This document shows, piece by piece, positions 45,369 to 58,569 of a stretch of 64,000 bases of DNA (within the stretch, counting starts at the first letter, position 1; every line of letters starts with the position of its first letter). Made by a program: the position numbers and the translations under genes. Under the pieces are notes generated by a model. That model made no database searches. It was not told the DNA's origin and saw only the letters and a program-made list of their open reading frames with translations. The stretch lies in assembly GCF_021917145.1 (NCBI RefSeq), contig NC_061071.1, positions 6,494,080 to 6,558,079 of the forward strand. The letters run 5' to 3'. This DNA is from Hypomesus transpacificus (Eukaryota; Chordata; Actinopteri; Osmeriformes; Osmeridae).

Positions 45369-46661
45369 GTTTTTTCCGATTTCTTAGACATAAAAATGTC
45401 AAATAACACACAATTAGTGAAACCTGACACTCAAGGAGCAAAACTGCAGCCCAGACCTGCACAACTATAAGCACATTCTCAACCTCACACTATTTGCAAA
45501 ATACTACACACAGTGTTTTGCAAATCACTAAACACACTTTTCTACATTAGACACAGAAACGTAAGATGATGTCACTTCATTGCCTTTTTTAGACACTGCC
45601 TTGTAAAATGCAACACATGTGAACGAATGGATCAAACACGGGCGTCAGCTGTGCAAGCACCAAAGTGCTTAACTGTAATCATACCAATCAGGTGTAAGCA
45701 TGATAAAAAGGCAACAGATCAGTGTACCTGTCTTCATCAAAAATGGAAGGCAATGTTGCAGGAAGAGGGAGAGTGAGGATGAGAGGGGGAGCCCATAGAG
45801 GAAGAGTGGCAGGGAGAGGGAGAGGTAGACCTGGAGGCCGCGGAAGAATAGGGCCAAATTTACAGTATCTAATGATATTCAAACATCATTGTTTGACCAT
45901 GTTGTGAACAGTGGGGCAACATTGAGAGAGGCTGGACAGAGAGTTCAGCCCAACCTCAGCAGATATACTGTTGCAACAGTCATTTGGACTTTTTGACAAG
46001 AGCAATGGTGATTACTACAATTTTCTACTGTCTACAGTACAGTAAAATGTAGCCTACTATGCGTTACATCAGTACTTTTTTTGTACACATTCACAGCAGT
46101 CAATGATTGAATTAATGTACTGTATTTCATTTGCTGAATACTTTCATTTGTCTCCACAAATGTTTTAGCTGTGTTTACAAAATATAGCCTACTATACAGT
46201 ATTCAATTTGAAATATGTTCAGATTTTCTGCATGAAATGCAACCTTTACGTAGACAATGTGGATAAATACAGTAAATATGTTCAGCAGTGTGCAGTATCT
46301 GTCTTGTGTGTTGTTCGGTCAACATACTACGTACATACTACTTTTACATACTCTACTGTAACAACATCTCTGAAAAAATCAAGCATGTTATATCATTAGA
46401 AAAGAATAGTTTGTGTAAAAGTGTTTAATTTTGCACAACAGTGTGTAACTGGTTCAAACAGTTCAATTTTATGAACCATATGTGTGGCATACAGTGCCAG
46501 AAATTGTTTTTTATACATTTATAGTTCTCAACAAAGTGTTTCATTTTGCAAAAGATTGGAGGTGTGCTGCTACTTGTGTCATTTAGTTGTGTGAATCGTG
46601 TGTTGTGTTTTCACAAAGTGAGCCCTGTTTTCAAATTTGTGCTTAAGCAATTGGAAAAAAC
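45369..46661. mobile_element. Tc1/mariner-like element relic with Gly/Arg-rich N-terminus
   Basis: The ends are imperfect inverted repeats (GTTTTTTCCGATTTCTTAG and, at the right, CTTAAGCAATTGGAAAAAAC). Inside, a + strand reading frame at 45743-45874 encodes a Gly/Arg-rich start (GRGRVRMRGG, GRGRGRPGGRGR). After a frame break, sequence encoding REAGQRVQPNLSR-like residues follows near 45920-45970. Fish genomes carry many Tc1-type transposases with this layout. The catalytic part is deleted, so the element is dead. Confidence 0.65.
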
Positions 46662-49600
46662 TATAATATGTTTGTTGGAATGAGATTACGGATATGAATG
46701 ATAACTTCATGCTTTGCTTTGCTGTGGGCCAGCTTTGGCTGCGTCTGCCTTTTGTCTATTGAAACTAATTGTGCTCCATCTGCAGGTGAATAGTTATGGA
46801 AAACATCTCCATTTGGCTTCCTCCCGGCATTTTAATGTGTCATTAATGTCTTCCTGCCTGCTTCGCCCCTTGTTTCCCAGGGTATTAAGGCTAGCTTTCA
46901 GTTTCACACTCTGTTTTTTCTTTTTTTCTCTCGATTGTCTTTTTCTTCCTTTTTTTCTTTATTTCAAAGCACTCCTCAAAGCACAAATCCTCTCTTTGTC
47001 AGATTTTGTAGCACTTGTAGTGAGAAAATAGATTATTTTTTGGTGCATGTGTGTCGCACAACCACACCAAAACACTCGTGTTTGTCAGTTTCCACCAGAT
47101 GAATTAGGACTTGCCTCGAAATCATGAAAGCAACTTTATCCACGCTAAAATCACCAGCCAGAAATGATCTGACCTACGCATGTATCTGCTACATTTTCAA
47201 ATTAAAGGTTTTCAAGTGTTTCATGACGCACTAAATCACACTTTTTAACATGTAATGACAAACCACACCATTTTGCTGTTGGTTTCGAATAGGCTTGATG
47301 TGTCGTTTGCCACCCCGGCTTCAGCCACTGAGTCCTGAGTCATGAGTCAAATATGACCTTTACAGGAATGTCTGCTGGAATCCATGGAACCAGTCATCCA
47401 TTATTGAACAGATAGGATTGAATTAAATTGGATGGCAGTGGTTTCTCCAGAGGATACAGAGTAAACGAAGAAAATAGATTTTCTTTATTTTTTTTTACGT
47501 TGAATAAATTCAATCAATCTAACTCTTCCAATGTAAACAAGATAAAGCTAGCCAGACACTTAATCTCAAATCTACATAAAACATGTTCTATTTCCCTTAT
47601 TGTATCGTTTGTGTCAGTCGGCTTAAGGCTGAGGCAAGCGTCCATCTGTGGGTCCAGTCCCTGAGGAAGCTTCGAGAAGACCACTCTCGCTGCTCCCGCA
47701 TTCCAAGTAGCTCTTTTCCCTTCAGAAGCATGTAGCAGTGCTATTTATACCAGCTAGGCTAACCAAAAGAGAAGGAGAATACCCACAAGGCGCTCCAGAG
47801 AGTGGAATAGACCATCTTTGGGAACACTGAGGTCGAAAATATGCAAATAAGGATATTTTGGAGATCATTGCGGGAATATTAAACTTCAGTTGACTGAAAG
47901 TATCAACGGCCCTTGAAAGCCAACATACAACTCCAGTGTCATGATTATGGGAGAAGGTGACAAATATGAAACAAATCCAGCTGTTACGAAGAAATATAGC
48001 CCTTCCTTCCTTACTTTCTTCCTTCTTTGTATGGGGAGGGAGAGATTTCCGTATTAAGAAGCAAATTCCATCACCTTGTCATAAAACCATGTTGTTAGAG
48101 TGTGAGCCTTGACTCTCCCTGCATCGGGGTTTACCCCGGTGATACAGGTCTGGTCCAGTCCGTCACTGTGTGCCCTCAGGCCCTCTACAGCCACTCTACC
48201 AAAGAGCAGTCAGCAGCTGCTCAAAGCAGCCTCTGCTCTGGATCACAACCATGAGATGAGATGAGATAAACTCCCAGCTGATCGGAGGACAACAGCCGGG
48301 ACATATCAAACTCACTTCGAGCCAGACGACCTCTTCTGCCTTTGTCCACACTACATGACCTAGATAGTCACGGACATCCTGGAAGTGGTCTAGGCAACAG
48401 GGTGACGCAGTTGACAACCTTTATTCAGGGAAATACTCTGCTGGCTTATGTGTGAATGTGCAGTAGGTAGGTGGGTACGAAGGCCCTTTATTCCTCCCAG
48501 AAGGGAAATGTCCGTGTTGTTGCAGGTTACCATTGCAAAATACGCAGTGTCACAATGCAAATGAAAAGATATGCAAAGCACTGATACAGAATACAGCTAT
48601 GCAAAATTTAAGTATGGGTATTGCACATATGTACAGGACAAGGGGGCAGTACATGTATAGTATATGGACAAGAACAAAACAATTTCATGTAGGTGACACA
48701 GAATGTAGTATGAACCAGCAAACTGTACCCAGTCTCGATATATAAATAAATCAAATCATCAAATAGAGAGAGGTGTATCGCGCACTGTGAGATGTACCTG
48801 GTACCAAAATTATACAGTGCAAAACAGTCTGTGCAAACAATGCTGTATGATTACAGTTCGGAGTGAGAATGAACAGTATGGTAGCAGTGAGGTCGAATTG
48901 AGGTTAGGTGATTGAGTGGCTCCCCAACAGCACACCTAGTATTTTGTCTCATGGTGAGTTATCACAGAGTCTAATGGCCACTGGCAAGAAGGACTCAGAG
49001 CTATGGTAGAGTTGCAGGGACAAGCCCAGTACCTTGCAACCTTGGCACAGGTTTGCAGACCTGCTTTGAAGGACGCTTTGCTGCGGCTCTAGAGTCTGCC
49101 TCCAGCTCTCTCACCGGCCCAGGGGTAGAGAGAGGCCTGTAACCTCTCCCCATGGAACCAAAACAGACCCAGGCCTGCTTGTTTCCGAGGGCCAACTAGG
49201 GATTTATCACGGCAAGAGTACAGGGAGCACAGGAGACCATGCCAACCCTCTTCCAGAGAGATTAGCACATTGCTAGCCGTCAGCCTGCCCTTGTAAACGG
49301 ATGCAGTCCGGTAGACCGCATCCATGACGGCTTCTTTGCAAGCTGGTTGTGTGCAAATCACCATCGGAGTCATTAAAATACAATATGAACTGCACTTTGT
49401 TGGTCTTAGGTAGGTTTACACGAGGTGATACCAGGAGGACCGTTCTGCGTCATCCTCAGGGGGAGGGGGGAGCAGTGAGGCCCAGCCTGAGTGAATGGCT
49501 CGACTGTAGGGGATGAATGAATGTTGGTGTTGTCAAGGCTTGTCGGGAGGATCGAGGGCCCATGTGTTTTGACAGGTGGCTAGCAGGCAGCAGGGGTCTA

Positions 49601-52600
49601 CTGAAGCCGGCCGTTTGTGAGTGTTAACTGAGACCGGCGTTTGGCCTTCGAGAGAGGGCTCTGGCGTGTGTCAGTGTGTGTTCGGCTGGTTTGCCATGTG
49701 ACTGACCCCCCCCCCCCCCCCCCTGCTCAGGGTATTAGGGTGTAGGGTTGTATTTAATTATGTGGAACTCGGCAATCACCTGCATATTATGACCCAAGTG
49801 CCAGTGGTCCTTTATCATTGTGAAAGGTTGTAAAGTAGAGGCACTCTTTGTCCCAGTGTGGTGGGGTTATCTAGGCAGAAAATGACTAGAGAGATTTTTT
49901 TTTCAAGTCAGTGGGCTCTTTGATGAAGCCAAATGTTTTTTGCCCGCATAAGGGATATTTGAATGAGACCCACCTAGACTTTTTCCTCACGTCAATGGGT
50001 GGTGTTTCATCATAGTGACAGGTGGGTGCACTTTTCTACGCTGCATAATGTTTGGCCCCTGGTTGCAAATGATGTCCGATAGGCCTCACTGGCATGTGAT
50101 TCCGGTCCCAATACCAAACGTAGTCATTTTGCTCCCGTTTCTTATGTAAATGAATACAAAGTGGAAAATGTGCTGAACATTTTGAAACAGTTGACCTTTT
50201 CAGGGGCTCCTTGACAGACGACAGCTGAGATGGTTTTGCTGGGCCCTGGAAGTTTGTGAGTCATGTCTTCCTCTCTTAGATAATGACAGTTTTTTGCAAG
50301 TTTGTCTCATCTGTAATGTTTGACCAGCCAACATCTAGCAGCAGAAAGGCAGGGCTGTCTAAAGTGTACACATATGACAATAAGGATGAAGTCATACATC
50401 TCCCATTTGTGACCTGCAGTGGTCTGTTCCAAGTACTGTAGAATGGTGACTAAGTCTAGAGAATCGAAGGAATGATTCACTTCAGTATCCTAGATTCCCT
50501 TCAATTTACACCAGAAGGCAGTCTGAAGTAGGTCAGCTTTTCTCTAAAGTAATAGCCTATTCAATGTTGTCCTTTTTGGAAATCAAGATTGTCCTCATTA
50601 CTGACCTTTATTTGTTCCAATGTGTGCATGGAAATACCAGTTTCTGCTTTCTGCTTTGATGAATATTTGTTTGAACCTCAATTGTGGCTCTATTTCCTTT
50701 TCGGCTGTGATGTGTGTGGAAAAAAAACGGTTTATGGAAAGAGTGGAACACTTCCCATGTCCATATCTCAAATCTGTTACGTCCGTTCTCCACTTTGGTG
50801 ATCTGCTCAAACTTTTCCATCTCGCCATGGTTTTCCCTGTTTTTGGGGGGGTTATTGACAAGCCAGTGTACTTCAGAGTGACATTCACTTCCTCTGACCT
50901 CTTGGCCCTGTTGAACCACATCTCCCAGACTACTGTTACCCTCCTAATTGTTACTGATTTGGCTGATTGCTGGTTCAAAATGGAACCAGTGTGTTGTGTA
51001 CGTTAGAAACAACATGTTTGTATGTGTTCTGTCTCCGCATGTCCGTTATGTCAACTCGATCACCGATGTTGTGATGGACCAACAGGAAAATGGCCCTCGC
51101 TTATTAAAACTAAAACACAGTATTAGAGAACTGTTCCTGCAAAGGAATGATTAAAACCACAGAAAACCAAATCCAAAAGTGAATGAATTTAATCAAAAAC
51201 ACAAAAACATCCTTAGCCCTCAGAAATACTACAGATAGCCTGTCCATTTAGTCGACACTTATGCAAATTGACTAGCATCAAATAAGCAGTCAATATGAGC
51301 GAGCAATCAGGTTATGTCTCTCGTGACTGTCTCTTTAGGGAGGTTGGTTCACTGCACCAATACATGGAAGTCTTTGAGAGATACGTTTCTGGATGTAGGC
51401 CTAGATCCGACCGGTACAAGGATAGCAGCTTTGATCCTCGCACTGCTGCCTGTCCGTGTGCCATCACCTCAGACTCAGGCTACGGAAATGTCTCCCATCG
51501 GCCATCTATTCCTAGAATACTACCGACTGTGAGGATGATGCAAGTCCTGCTCAATACTCTCTTTCTTTCTCTCGTTCTCTCTCTCTCGCTCTCTCTCTCT
51601 CGTCTCTACCTTCTGTGCATTTCCTACAAAGAAACACTTGGTTGTGGAAATGGAGGGTACCTCTTCTTGTGTAGGCCCCTCTTGTTGCCCTCCCCCTCCT
51701 CCCTTACAGTATTGGTTGAGGGGTTGGATAGACCGCAGCTATGGGAAAATTGAAGGGGGGACAATGAGGCCGGCCTCCTATTGGTAAAAGTGTGTGTGTG
51801 TGTGTGTGTGGGGGGGGGGGGGGCCTCAGTTCCGTGATCTCTGGTGTAAACGAAAGCGTGGGATTGTAGTGTGTAGTGTGGATCAGCCTGAATGCGTGTG
51901 TGTCTCTGTGTTTGCAAAAAGGGGAATAGGAGAAGTGAAGAGGAGAGTGAGAATAATTGTGAGATGGGGAGAGAGAGAGAGAGATCAACATCCTCCCTTT
52001 ACCCCAGAGCCCTGTTAAGGCCGAGCTCTCAAGGTCAAATCCGTTATTTGGGATCGGTTCATTTGGTCCTGTTGGCAACTGTTTCCACAGAGCTGTACCA
52101 CAAAGACATTCTGCCTCCCACGTACAGTCAAATTGGCGTTTCCGTTCAAGCCGACGGCTTGAAGGGCTCTGCCGTGTTTTGAAATCAGGCACAGTGAGAT
52201 TGATCACACCACGACTGCTGTCTGGCAGAGGAACAAATGCCCCTCGTTTTCCAATTGATTTGCCTTTTGGCAGCCAAGCGATCCCTCCTTTTTAAAAGGA
52301 AGCTTGGTCATTAGCAAAGAAGACGTATGAAGGACAATCTCATCCCACGAGTTCAAACGGCCTTGTGCGACGGAGGTGGTCCGGGGGGGACGGCTGTCCT
52401 TAAATAACCTGGTCTGAAACTGAAACTAGCATCTAGAGTTATTGTCTGGTCTGTGGTCCTGCAGGTTGGTTGGTGATATTTATAGACGTGGGCAGTGCTG
52501 TGCGTTGCCTCTGGCGGGGCTTGAGAGACTGGGCCTTAAAATGAAAACTCAGTGCTGAAAACCTTCCCCACTCGAACTGTGACTCACCTGGCTACTGTCC

Positions 52601-54682
52601 TTTTGACGCACGCAAACACACACACTCGCGCCCTTAACAGGCGCATCCGCCCACCCACACTACCACCTACTACCCGTTGTTTTTTTTGGGGGGGGGGGCC
52701 ACACTTAAACATTGGGGCTTGAATTTGACCTGTAGCGTCAGGGTTTTAATGCTGTGGTGGACCCTCCAAGCAGCTCTTATCCCCTGTCGTGCTCGGCAGG
52801 CATTTGGCGTAGAAGAACGAGGGGAGGCTGATTGGAAGAGCCAGCATGATTCAACTCCATTTAGCCTTCCTAGCGCCATGGTGAAAAGCTCTTTAAAAGG
52901 TCAGAACATTTTTACAGGACCTCTCTCTCCCTCTCTCCCCCTCCATTCATCTTCGCTCTTGTGGAGCAATTCCTCTAATTGAGGTGACGTTAGTTTTTTT
53001 TTTAAACCACATAAATGCCTGTAAGCCCTCCCGCCCAGCCTTTTAGAAGTTATAGTCTATTAAAGATATGGATCTCACCAGGCGTAATTGGATGTTTTAT
53101 CTGTTGTTCTTGTGTTCGCGTGCAGATTGGCTTTGAATGCTAAACAGTCTGTGGAGCTCAGTTGGAGCGCACCAAGGACAACTCTCGCTGAGACAATGAA
53201 GAGTACAATTCAAACACTTTGCCTCGATGTCGGGGGGGGGGGGGGGGTGTTTTGCGTCGCCAAGCGTCGGGAGGCTGTGAGAGTTCACAGAGCGATAAGT
53301 CTTCACGAGACCGAGGGAAGACGTTTGTGTATGCCGAGGAACGTCTCTTAGCTAGCGTAGCGGCGTCGCTTTCCCAGCCTGCGGGCGTACAGTTTTGACC
53401 CCGAGGCACTCAATGGGTTGTTTGTGTTGTGACAGCTCTCGCGGCGCTCCCAGGGGTCACGGGGGATCGCGACTCTGACTTCCTGTGTGCAGGGGTCGCC
53501 TTCTGTTGCTGCCATGGCCTCCTTCTCTTTCTCCAGGCACCTACCCCCTCCCTCATCCTCCTTGCCTCTGGAGGTCAAGCCTTTCCCAGCAGCTGGCTCT
53601 CAGTACAAGTCACATGTTTGACTCTGGGCCACAGGAAGAGAGAGAGAGAGAGACCAGACTGAAATCTGACACGGCAAGTATCAGAAGACAGGCCCTGGTA
53701 TAAAATGGTCACCTCTTGCCTTCCTTTATTCTTCTCTTTATCTGTTTCTCCACCCAATACCCACAAATCAGTGTTTTGGTCGTTTTGATCGTTGCATTTG
53801 GATGTTACACTCCACCTGCGTTGTTGGTTGACTACTTTGCGTGCAAATCCTCGCTCGCTCGCTCTCACGCGCTCTCCTTCACTCACTCACTCACTCACTC
53901 ACTCAGTCACTCGCTCACTCACTCTCTTACACACACACACACACAATCTCTCTTTCTCTCTCTCTTTCTCTCTCCCTCCCCCCGTCTTTCTCTCTCTGTC
54001 TGTCTCTCGCCCTCCTTCCCCCCTCCCCCCCCATGGTTTAAACCCAAAGCCTGCAGCAGAACACCTGAATTCCACCACAGTTCTTTGCTGTTTGGAGCCT
54101 GTTGAAGCCAGGGCAGAGACTGTGTCCCAAGTGAGCTGAGACATTTTTAGGATGCTTTTAAAGTCCCAGCCATGATGCACCACTGTTCCTGAACCACTTT
54201 CTACCGTTCCATACGGCACCAGGTAGCAAGCTTGACTGAACAGAAGCCATGAATTCATCTGGAGCTGGCAGACGGATCCAAGAGCAGAGATTATACTGTG
54301 ATAAGGACAACAACGATGCTGAGGGGGATTTTGGGGCAGAGTGCAGGATTATTGCGCCTGGGCTTTAGTGATCACACTGAAACTAAAGTCCCCTTATGGG
54401 GCAGAATATTAATAAAGAGAGCTTGTGTTTTTATTTTTAGCTCCCCTCTTCTCTCCCTTCCTCCCCCTCCCTGTGTACTTATCTCTCTCTTTCCACTCTT
54501 CTGTTTCTCCCTCCCTCCTTCTCCCTTGCTGACTTGCTCTCGCCCGCCCGCCCTCTCTGCCTTCCTGCCCTCCATGCACTTATCTCCCTCTGTACACCCT
54601 TCTGTTTTACTATCTCACCCAGCCTCTCTCTAACCCTCTCTCATTCCCTCCCTCCCTCCCCCCGTCTCTCTCTCTCTTTCTT

Positions 54683-54770
<88 letters not shown>

Positions 54771-56660
54771 TAGCAGATGCCAGGTTGTTTCTCAGCAGTG
54801 TTCAGCAGGTCTTCGCAGGGCTCTTGTTAGTCCACCAGCTGCTGTGGCGGTGGTGGGGGCCTGCGCACCGTCACTGCTTCAGTTCCGCCCGCCTGTTTTT
54901 ACCGTGAAGCCAAAGCTAGCTAGCCCCGGGGCGCAAGCAGGCCTGCGCTGAGACGAGCCTGCCGCCCACAGAGACCTCAGCCCCGCTGGGATCTCTCAAG
55001 CTCCCACACGCTACACGGGATCCACACGCTACACGGGATCCACACCCGGAGGAGAACACCCACAGACATTGTTTACTGCTGTGGCACGTGTTGAGTAGTG
55101 CTCCGGTGGTATGCTTTAAGAACGCAGTCGTTCTTAAATCATTCGTCCCTCGCTGACATGTCGTTCCGTTGGCATAGCACGACCGGGGCCTGGCCCCTCC
55201 TGTGGAGGGGGGGGGGGGGGTTAAGCCCAGGTGAGCCGCGACCCATCGCCGCGTCAACGGGACGCGAGGCGAGAGGGCACAGCTGGCAGGCGGAGCTGAA
55301 GCCAAAGCGTCTGTGCCACGCGGGGCGGCTCGGAGCCCCTCTGACCTCTGGCTCCCCGCGGAGGTCACGAGCGCCCGCCCCGGCTGGCGGCCGTGAGGCT
55401 GGGGAGTCTCCATCCAACACAGGCCGTTTTCCTCCACTCTCTGCTCCGTCTTTGTTAGCACAGTCAGACTTGGCAGTGTTGTCGACTGTGCACGTGCACG
55501 TGCTTGATTGAGCTAGGACACATTTTTCTCTCCATCTCCATCTTACTTCTCCCATGCTTTCCCCTCTGCTGCCACAAACTAATAAAAGGCCCCTCTGATT
55601 GGATTAGAGCGAAATAAGATTGGGAATTTCCGTTTTAAACCCGTTAGGGTACTGGAGTCCAGAGCTCATTCCATCATGGGGGAACTGGTTCCCATACTCA
55701 TCCAGCCAGTCCTGCTCTCCCAAGGGGAAATCCCCCCAACCTGGCAACCTTCATACCTCACACAACCGCCATTGGAGACAGTTATTACTGGATTGGTGTT
55801 CTTGAAATGCATCGAAGCCGATTCTGTCGTCTGCTGCAGGCTCTCCTTATGGATTTGGGGAGTTGTTCCCGGTGTAGGCTCTCTCTGCGAGACAGTGCCT
55901 GGGATGTGCGTGTGGCTGCTATGTAAGGAGGTGTTTGGATGTCAGGGAAGCGGAGGACGGGAAACCCAGCAGCAACAGGCCAGGCTGGGGTCAAACATGT
56001 GCTCTGGCTGCACACGGACGTTGCACAGGCACTGTTGGAACAGGTGTAACCACCTGTGCTTTTAAGGAAAATGCACTGCTTAATGAATGCAATTATATTT
56101 TATTCAAATAGACTAGCATTCCGGTTTTGGTGATATTTAAGCACAAACGATGGATTGGCATTTTCATACTGCCTTACATCTCGCAGTTATTCAACCAGAG
56201 AGACATTGAGGTCAGCATCTCTGCCATGGTGACGTTTCAACATGGCAGTCGACTCTCGGGTGACTAAGCGGAGGATTCCTGAAATGCGACATCATCACCC
56301 CCCCCCCCAACCACCACCACCAAACAACGGTGGCTTTCTTGAACATATTCGACAGCTCTGGTGCGCAGAGCTATAAATATCAGGCGCAAAAATGGAAATG
56401 AATGCTTCTGAACATTCCTCGTTTCAAACATTCTCCCTCTAGAGAGAGATGGTGGATGTCAGTAGATGATGAACTCGGGGGTTTGGGTTGAATTTGATTA
56501 TCCAGACACTGGATGTTTAGGGCTGATTCCAATACCTTTTGGGAATACATAATGTCCAATGCGGATATTCTTGTGTGTACATATACTGCATATCATATCA
56601 AAAAAGATACCCGAAAACACAATTTATTTGCTATGATCAAATGTGGTTATCAAACACACA
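46662..56660. other. Long non-coding 5' region of nck2
   Basis: No coding gene is recognised. A degraded dispersed retroposon piece lies at about 48500-49100. A C-run is at 49708-49724, a G-run at 51809-51823, a CT block at 54640-54770, and a 19-base tandem repeat (TACACGGGATCCACACGC) near 55008-55045. GC- and CpG-richer stretches at 54900-55500 may be regulatory. Unique AT-rich stretches near 56060-56210 might be conserved non-coding DNA, which cannot be shown without comparison. Confidence 0.5.
54640..54770. repeat. (CT)n microsatellite
   Basis: About 100 bases of pure CT dinucleotides (from about 54678) after a less regular pyrimidine tract. Open frames across it on either strand are artefacts. 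Confidence 0.97.
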
Positions 56661-56664
56661 AATA

Positions 56665-58325
56665 CAGTGCCCTCCAAAAGTATTGGAACAGTGAGGCCAA
56701 TTCCTTTATTTTTGCTGTAGACTGAAAACATTTGGGCTTGACATCAAACGATGAATGTGAAACCAGAGATCAACGTTTCAGCTTTTATTTCCAGGTATTT
56801 ACATCAGGATCTGATGCACAAATTAGAAAATATCACCTTTTTGTTCGAACCCACCCATTTGTCACTTGAGCAAAAGTATTGGAACATGTGACTGACAGGT
56901 GTGTTTTGTTGCCCAGGTGTGTCCTATTACATACATTATTCAATCAATAAATACCACTGAATGTCTACACTCAGGTTCAGATTGGGTTAGATAGGTTTTG
57001 TATATGCAGACTGTATTCAGAGGTGAAAACAACATGAAAACCAGAGCGCTGTCTTTGGGTGAAAAACAAGCAATTGTGAGTCTTAGAGAAGATGGAAAAT
57101 CAATCAGAGCCATTGCAGAAACATTGGCCATAGCCAGTACAACCATTTGGAATGTCCTGAAGAAGAAGAAAACTACTGGTGTACTAAGTAACAGACGTCG
57201 AACAGGTAGACCAAGGAAAACATCAGCAGTTGATGACAGAAACATTGTGAGAGCTGTAAAGAAAGACCCTAAAACAACTGTTAGTGAGATCAGCAACAAC
57301 CTCCAGATGGCAGGAGTGAAGGTATCACTATCTACTGTTCGCTGAAGACTTCATGAACAAAAGTACAAGGGCTACACCAGAAGATGCAAACCACTCATTA
57401 GCAAGAAGAATAGGAAGGCCAGGCTGGAAATTGCCAAAAAGTACAGAGATGAACCTCAAAAATTCTGGGACAAAGTTTTATGGACTGATGAGACAAAGAT
57501 TAACTTTTACCAAAGTGATGGAAAGGCTAAAGTTTGGAGAAAGAAAGGAACTGCTCATGATCCCAAACACACAAGCTCATCTGTGAAACACGGTGGAGGT
57601 AATGTCATGGCTTGGGCTTGCATGGCTTCTTCTGGGACGGGCTCATTAATCTTCATTGAGGATGTAACACATGATGGCAGCAGCAAAATGACCTCGGAAG
57701 TCTACAGAAACATTTTGTCTGCCAATTTAAGGAAAGATGCAACCAAACTGATTGGCAGAGCCTTCATCATGCAGCAAGATAACGACCCAAAACACACTGC
57801 CAAAACAACAAAGGAGTTCATCAGGGGCAAGAAATGGAAGGTATTAGACTGGCCAAGTCAATCTCCAGACTTAAACCCTATAGAGCATGCATTTTACCTG
57901 CTTAAGAGGAGACTGAAGGGAGGAACCCCACAAAACAAACAACAACTGAAAGAGGCTGCAGTGAAAGCCTGGGAAAGCATCAAAAAGGAAGAATGCAAAA
58001 GTTTGGTGACGTCAATGGGTCACAGACTTGCTGCAGTTATTGAAAGCAAAGGATTTGCAACTAAATATTAAGTCTTATTCACTTAAATATGTTTTAAGTA
58101 TATCTGTTCCAATACTTTTGCTCACATGACAAATGGGTGGATTCAAACAAAATGTGATATTTTCTTAGTTGTGCATCAGATCCTGATGTAAATACCTGGA
58201 AATAAAAGCTGAAACGTTGATCTCTGGTCTCACGTTCATTATTTGATGTCAAGCCCAAATGTTTTCAGTCTACAGCAAAAATAAAGGAATTCGCCTCACT
58301 GTTCCAATACTTTTGGAGGGCACTG
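56665..58325 (+). mobile_element. Tc1-like transposon, 1661 bases, nearly intact
   Basis: The element is flanked by TA at 56663-56664 and 58326-58327. Its terminal inverted repeats exceed 200 bases each, starting CAGTGCCCTCCAAAAGTATT. The inner ends of the repeats carry a second GTTCCAATACTTTTGCTCA-type motif, as in the inverted/direct repeat structure of Tc1 elements. It encodes one DD34E transposase, listed separately, disabled by a single stop codon. The repeats are highly similar, which indicates a fairly young insertion. Confidence 0.95.
57034..58071 (+). pseudogene. Tc1-family transposase with one premature stop
   Basis: A 346-codon frame (including the terminal stop) starts at the ATG 57034. 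The N-terminus has the paired helix-turn-helix DNA-binding region (SIRAIAETLAIASTTIWNVL, then GRPRKTS). The catalytic triad is Asp at 57487 (WTDE), Asp at 57778 (first of DND) and Glu at 57883 (NPIEH). The last two are separated by 34 residues, the DD34E pattern. Codon 104 (57343-57345) is TGA within the second DNA-binding helix region; related transposases have Arg here. No frameshift is seen. As read, only a 103-residue N-terminal fragment would be made. Confidence 0.93.
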
Positions 58326-58380
58326 TATATGTAATGGAGGCAGGAAATGTCATGTTTTTTAACAACAGACTTTAACATGC

Positions 58381-58568
58381 TCTTATGGGTCTTCCCTTTT
58401 GGCACTTGTTTAGTTTTACGCAATGTATGCTTCATGTTTTGGCTGCTTGCAATGTTTGGGACTACCTCGTTGTTATGATCAGTGACCTATGCTCTTTTGT
58501 AAAGCTCTCTCTTGGAAGTCGCTTTGGATAAAATTTATGCTATGCTAAATGCATAAATGTAAATGTAA
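58381..58568 (+). repeat. Retroposon-like repeat shared with 19.7 kb
   Basis: This is the second copy of the family at 19721-19905, directly downstream of the Tc1-like element. It carries a small internal insertion (TTATGCTATG) near the tail and ends in ATAAATGTAAATGTAA. Confidence 0.7.
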
Positions 58569-58569
58569 C

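Noticed and set aside
53841-54773. Ser/Leu-rich frames in the CT-repeat region
   Set aside because: They are translations of pyrimidine simple repeats.
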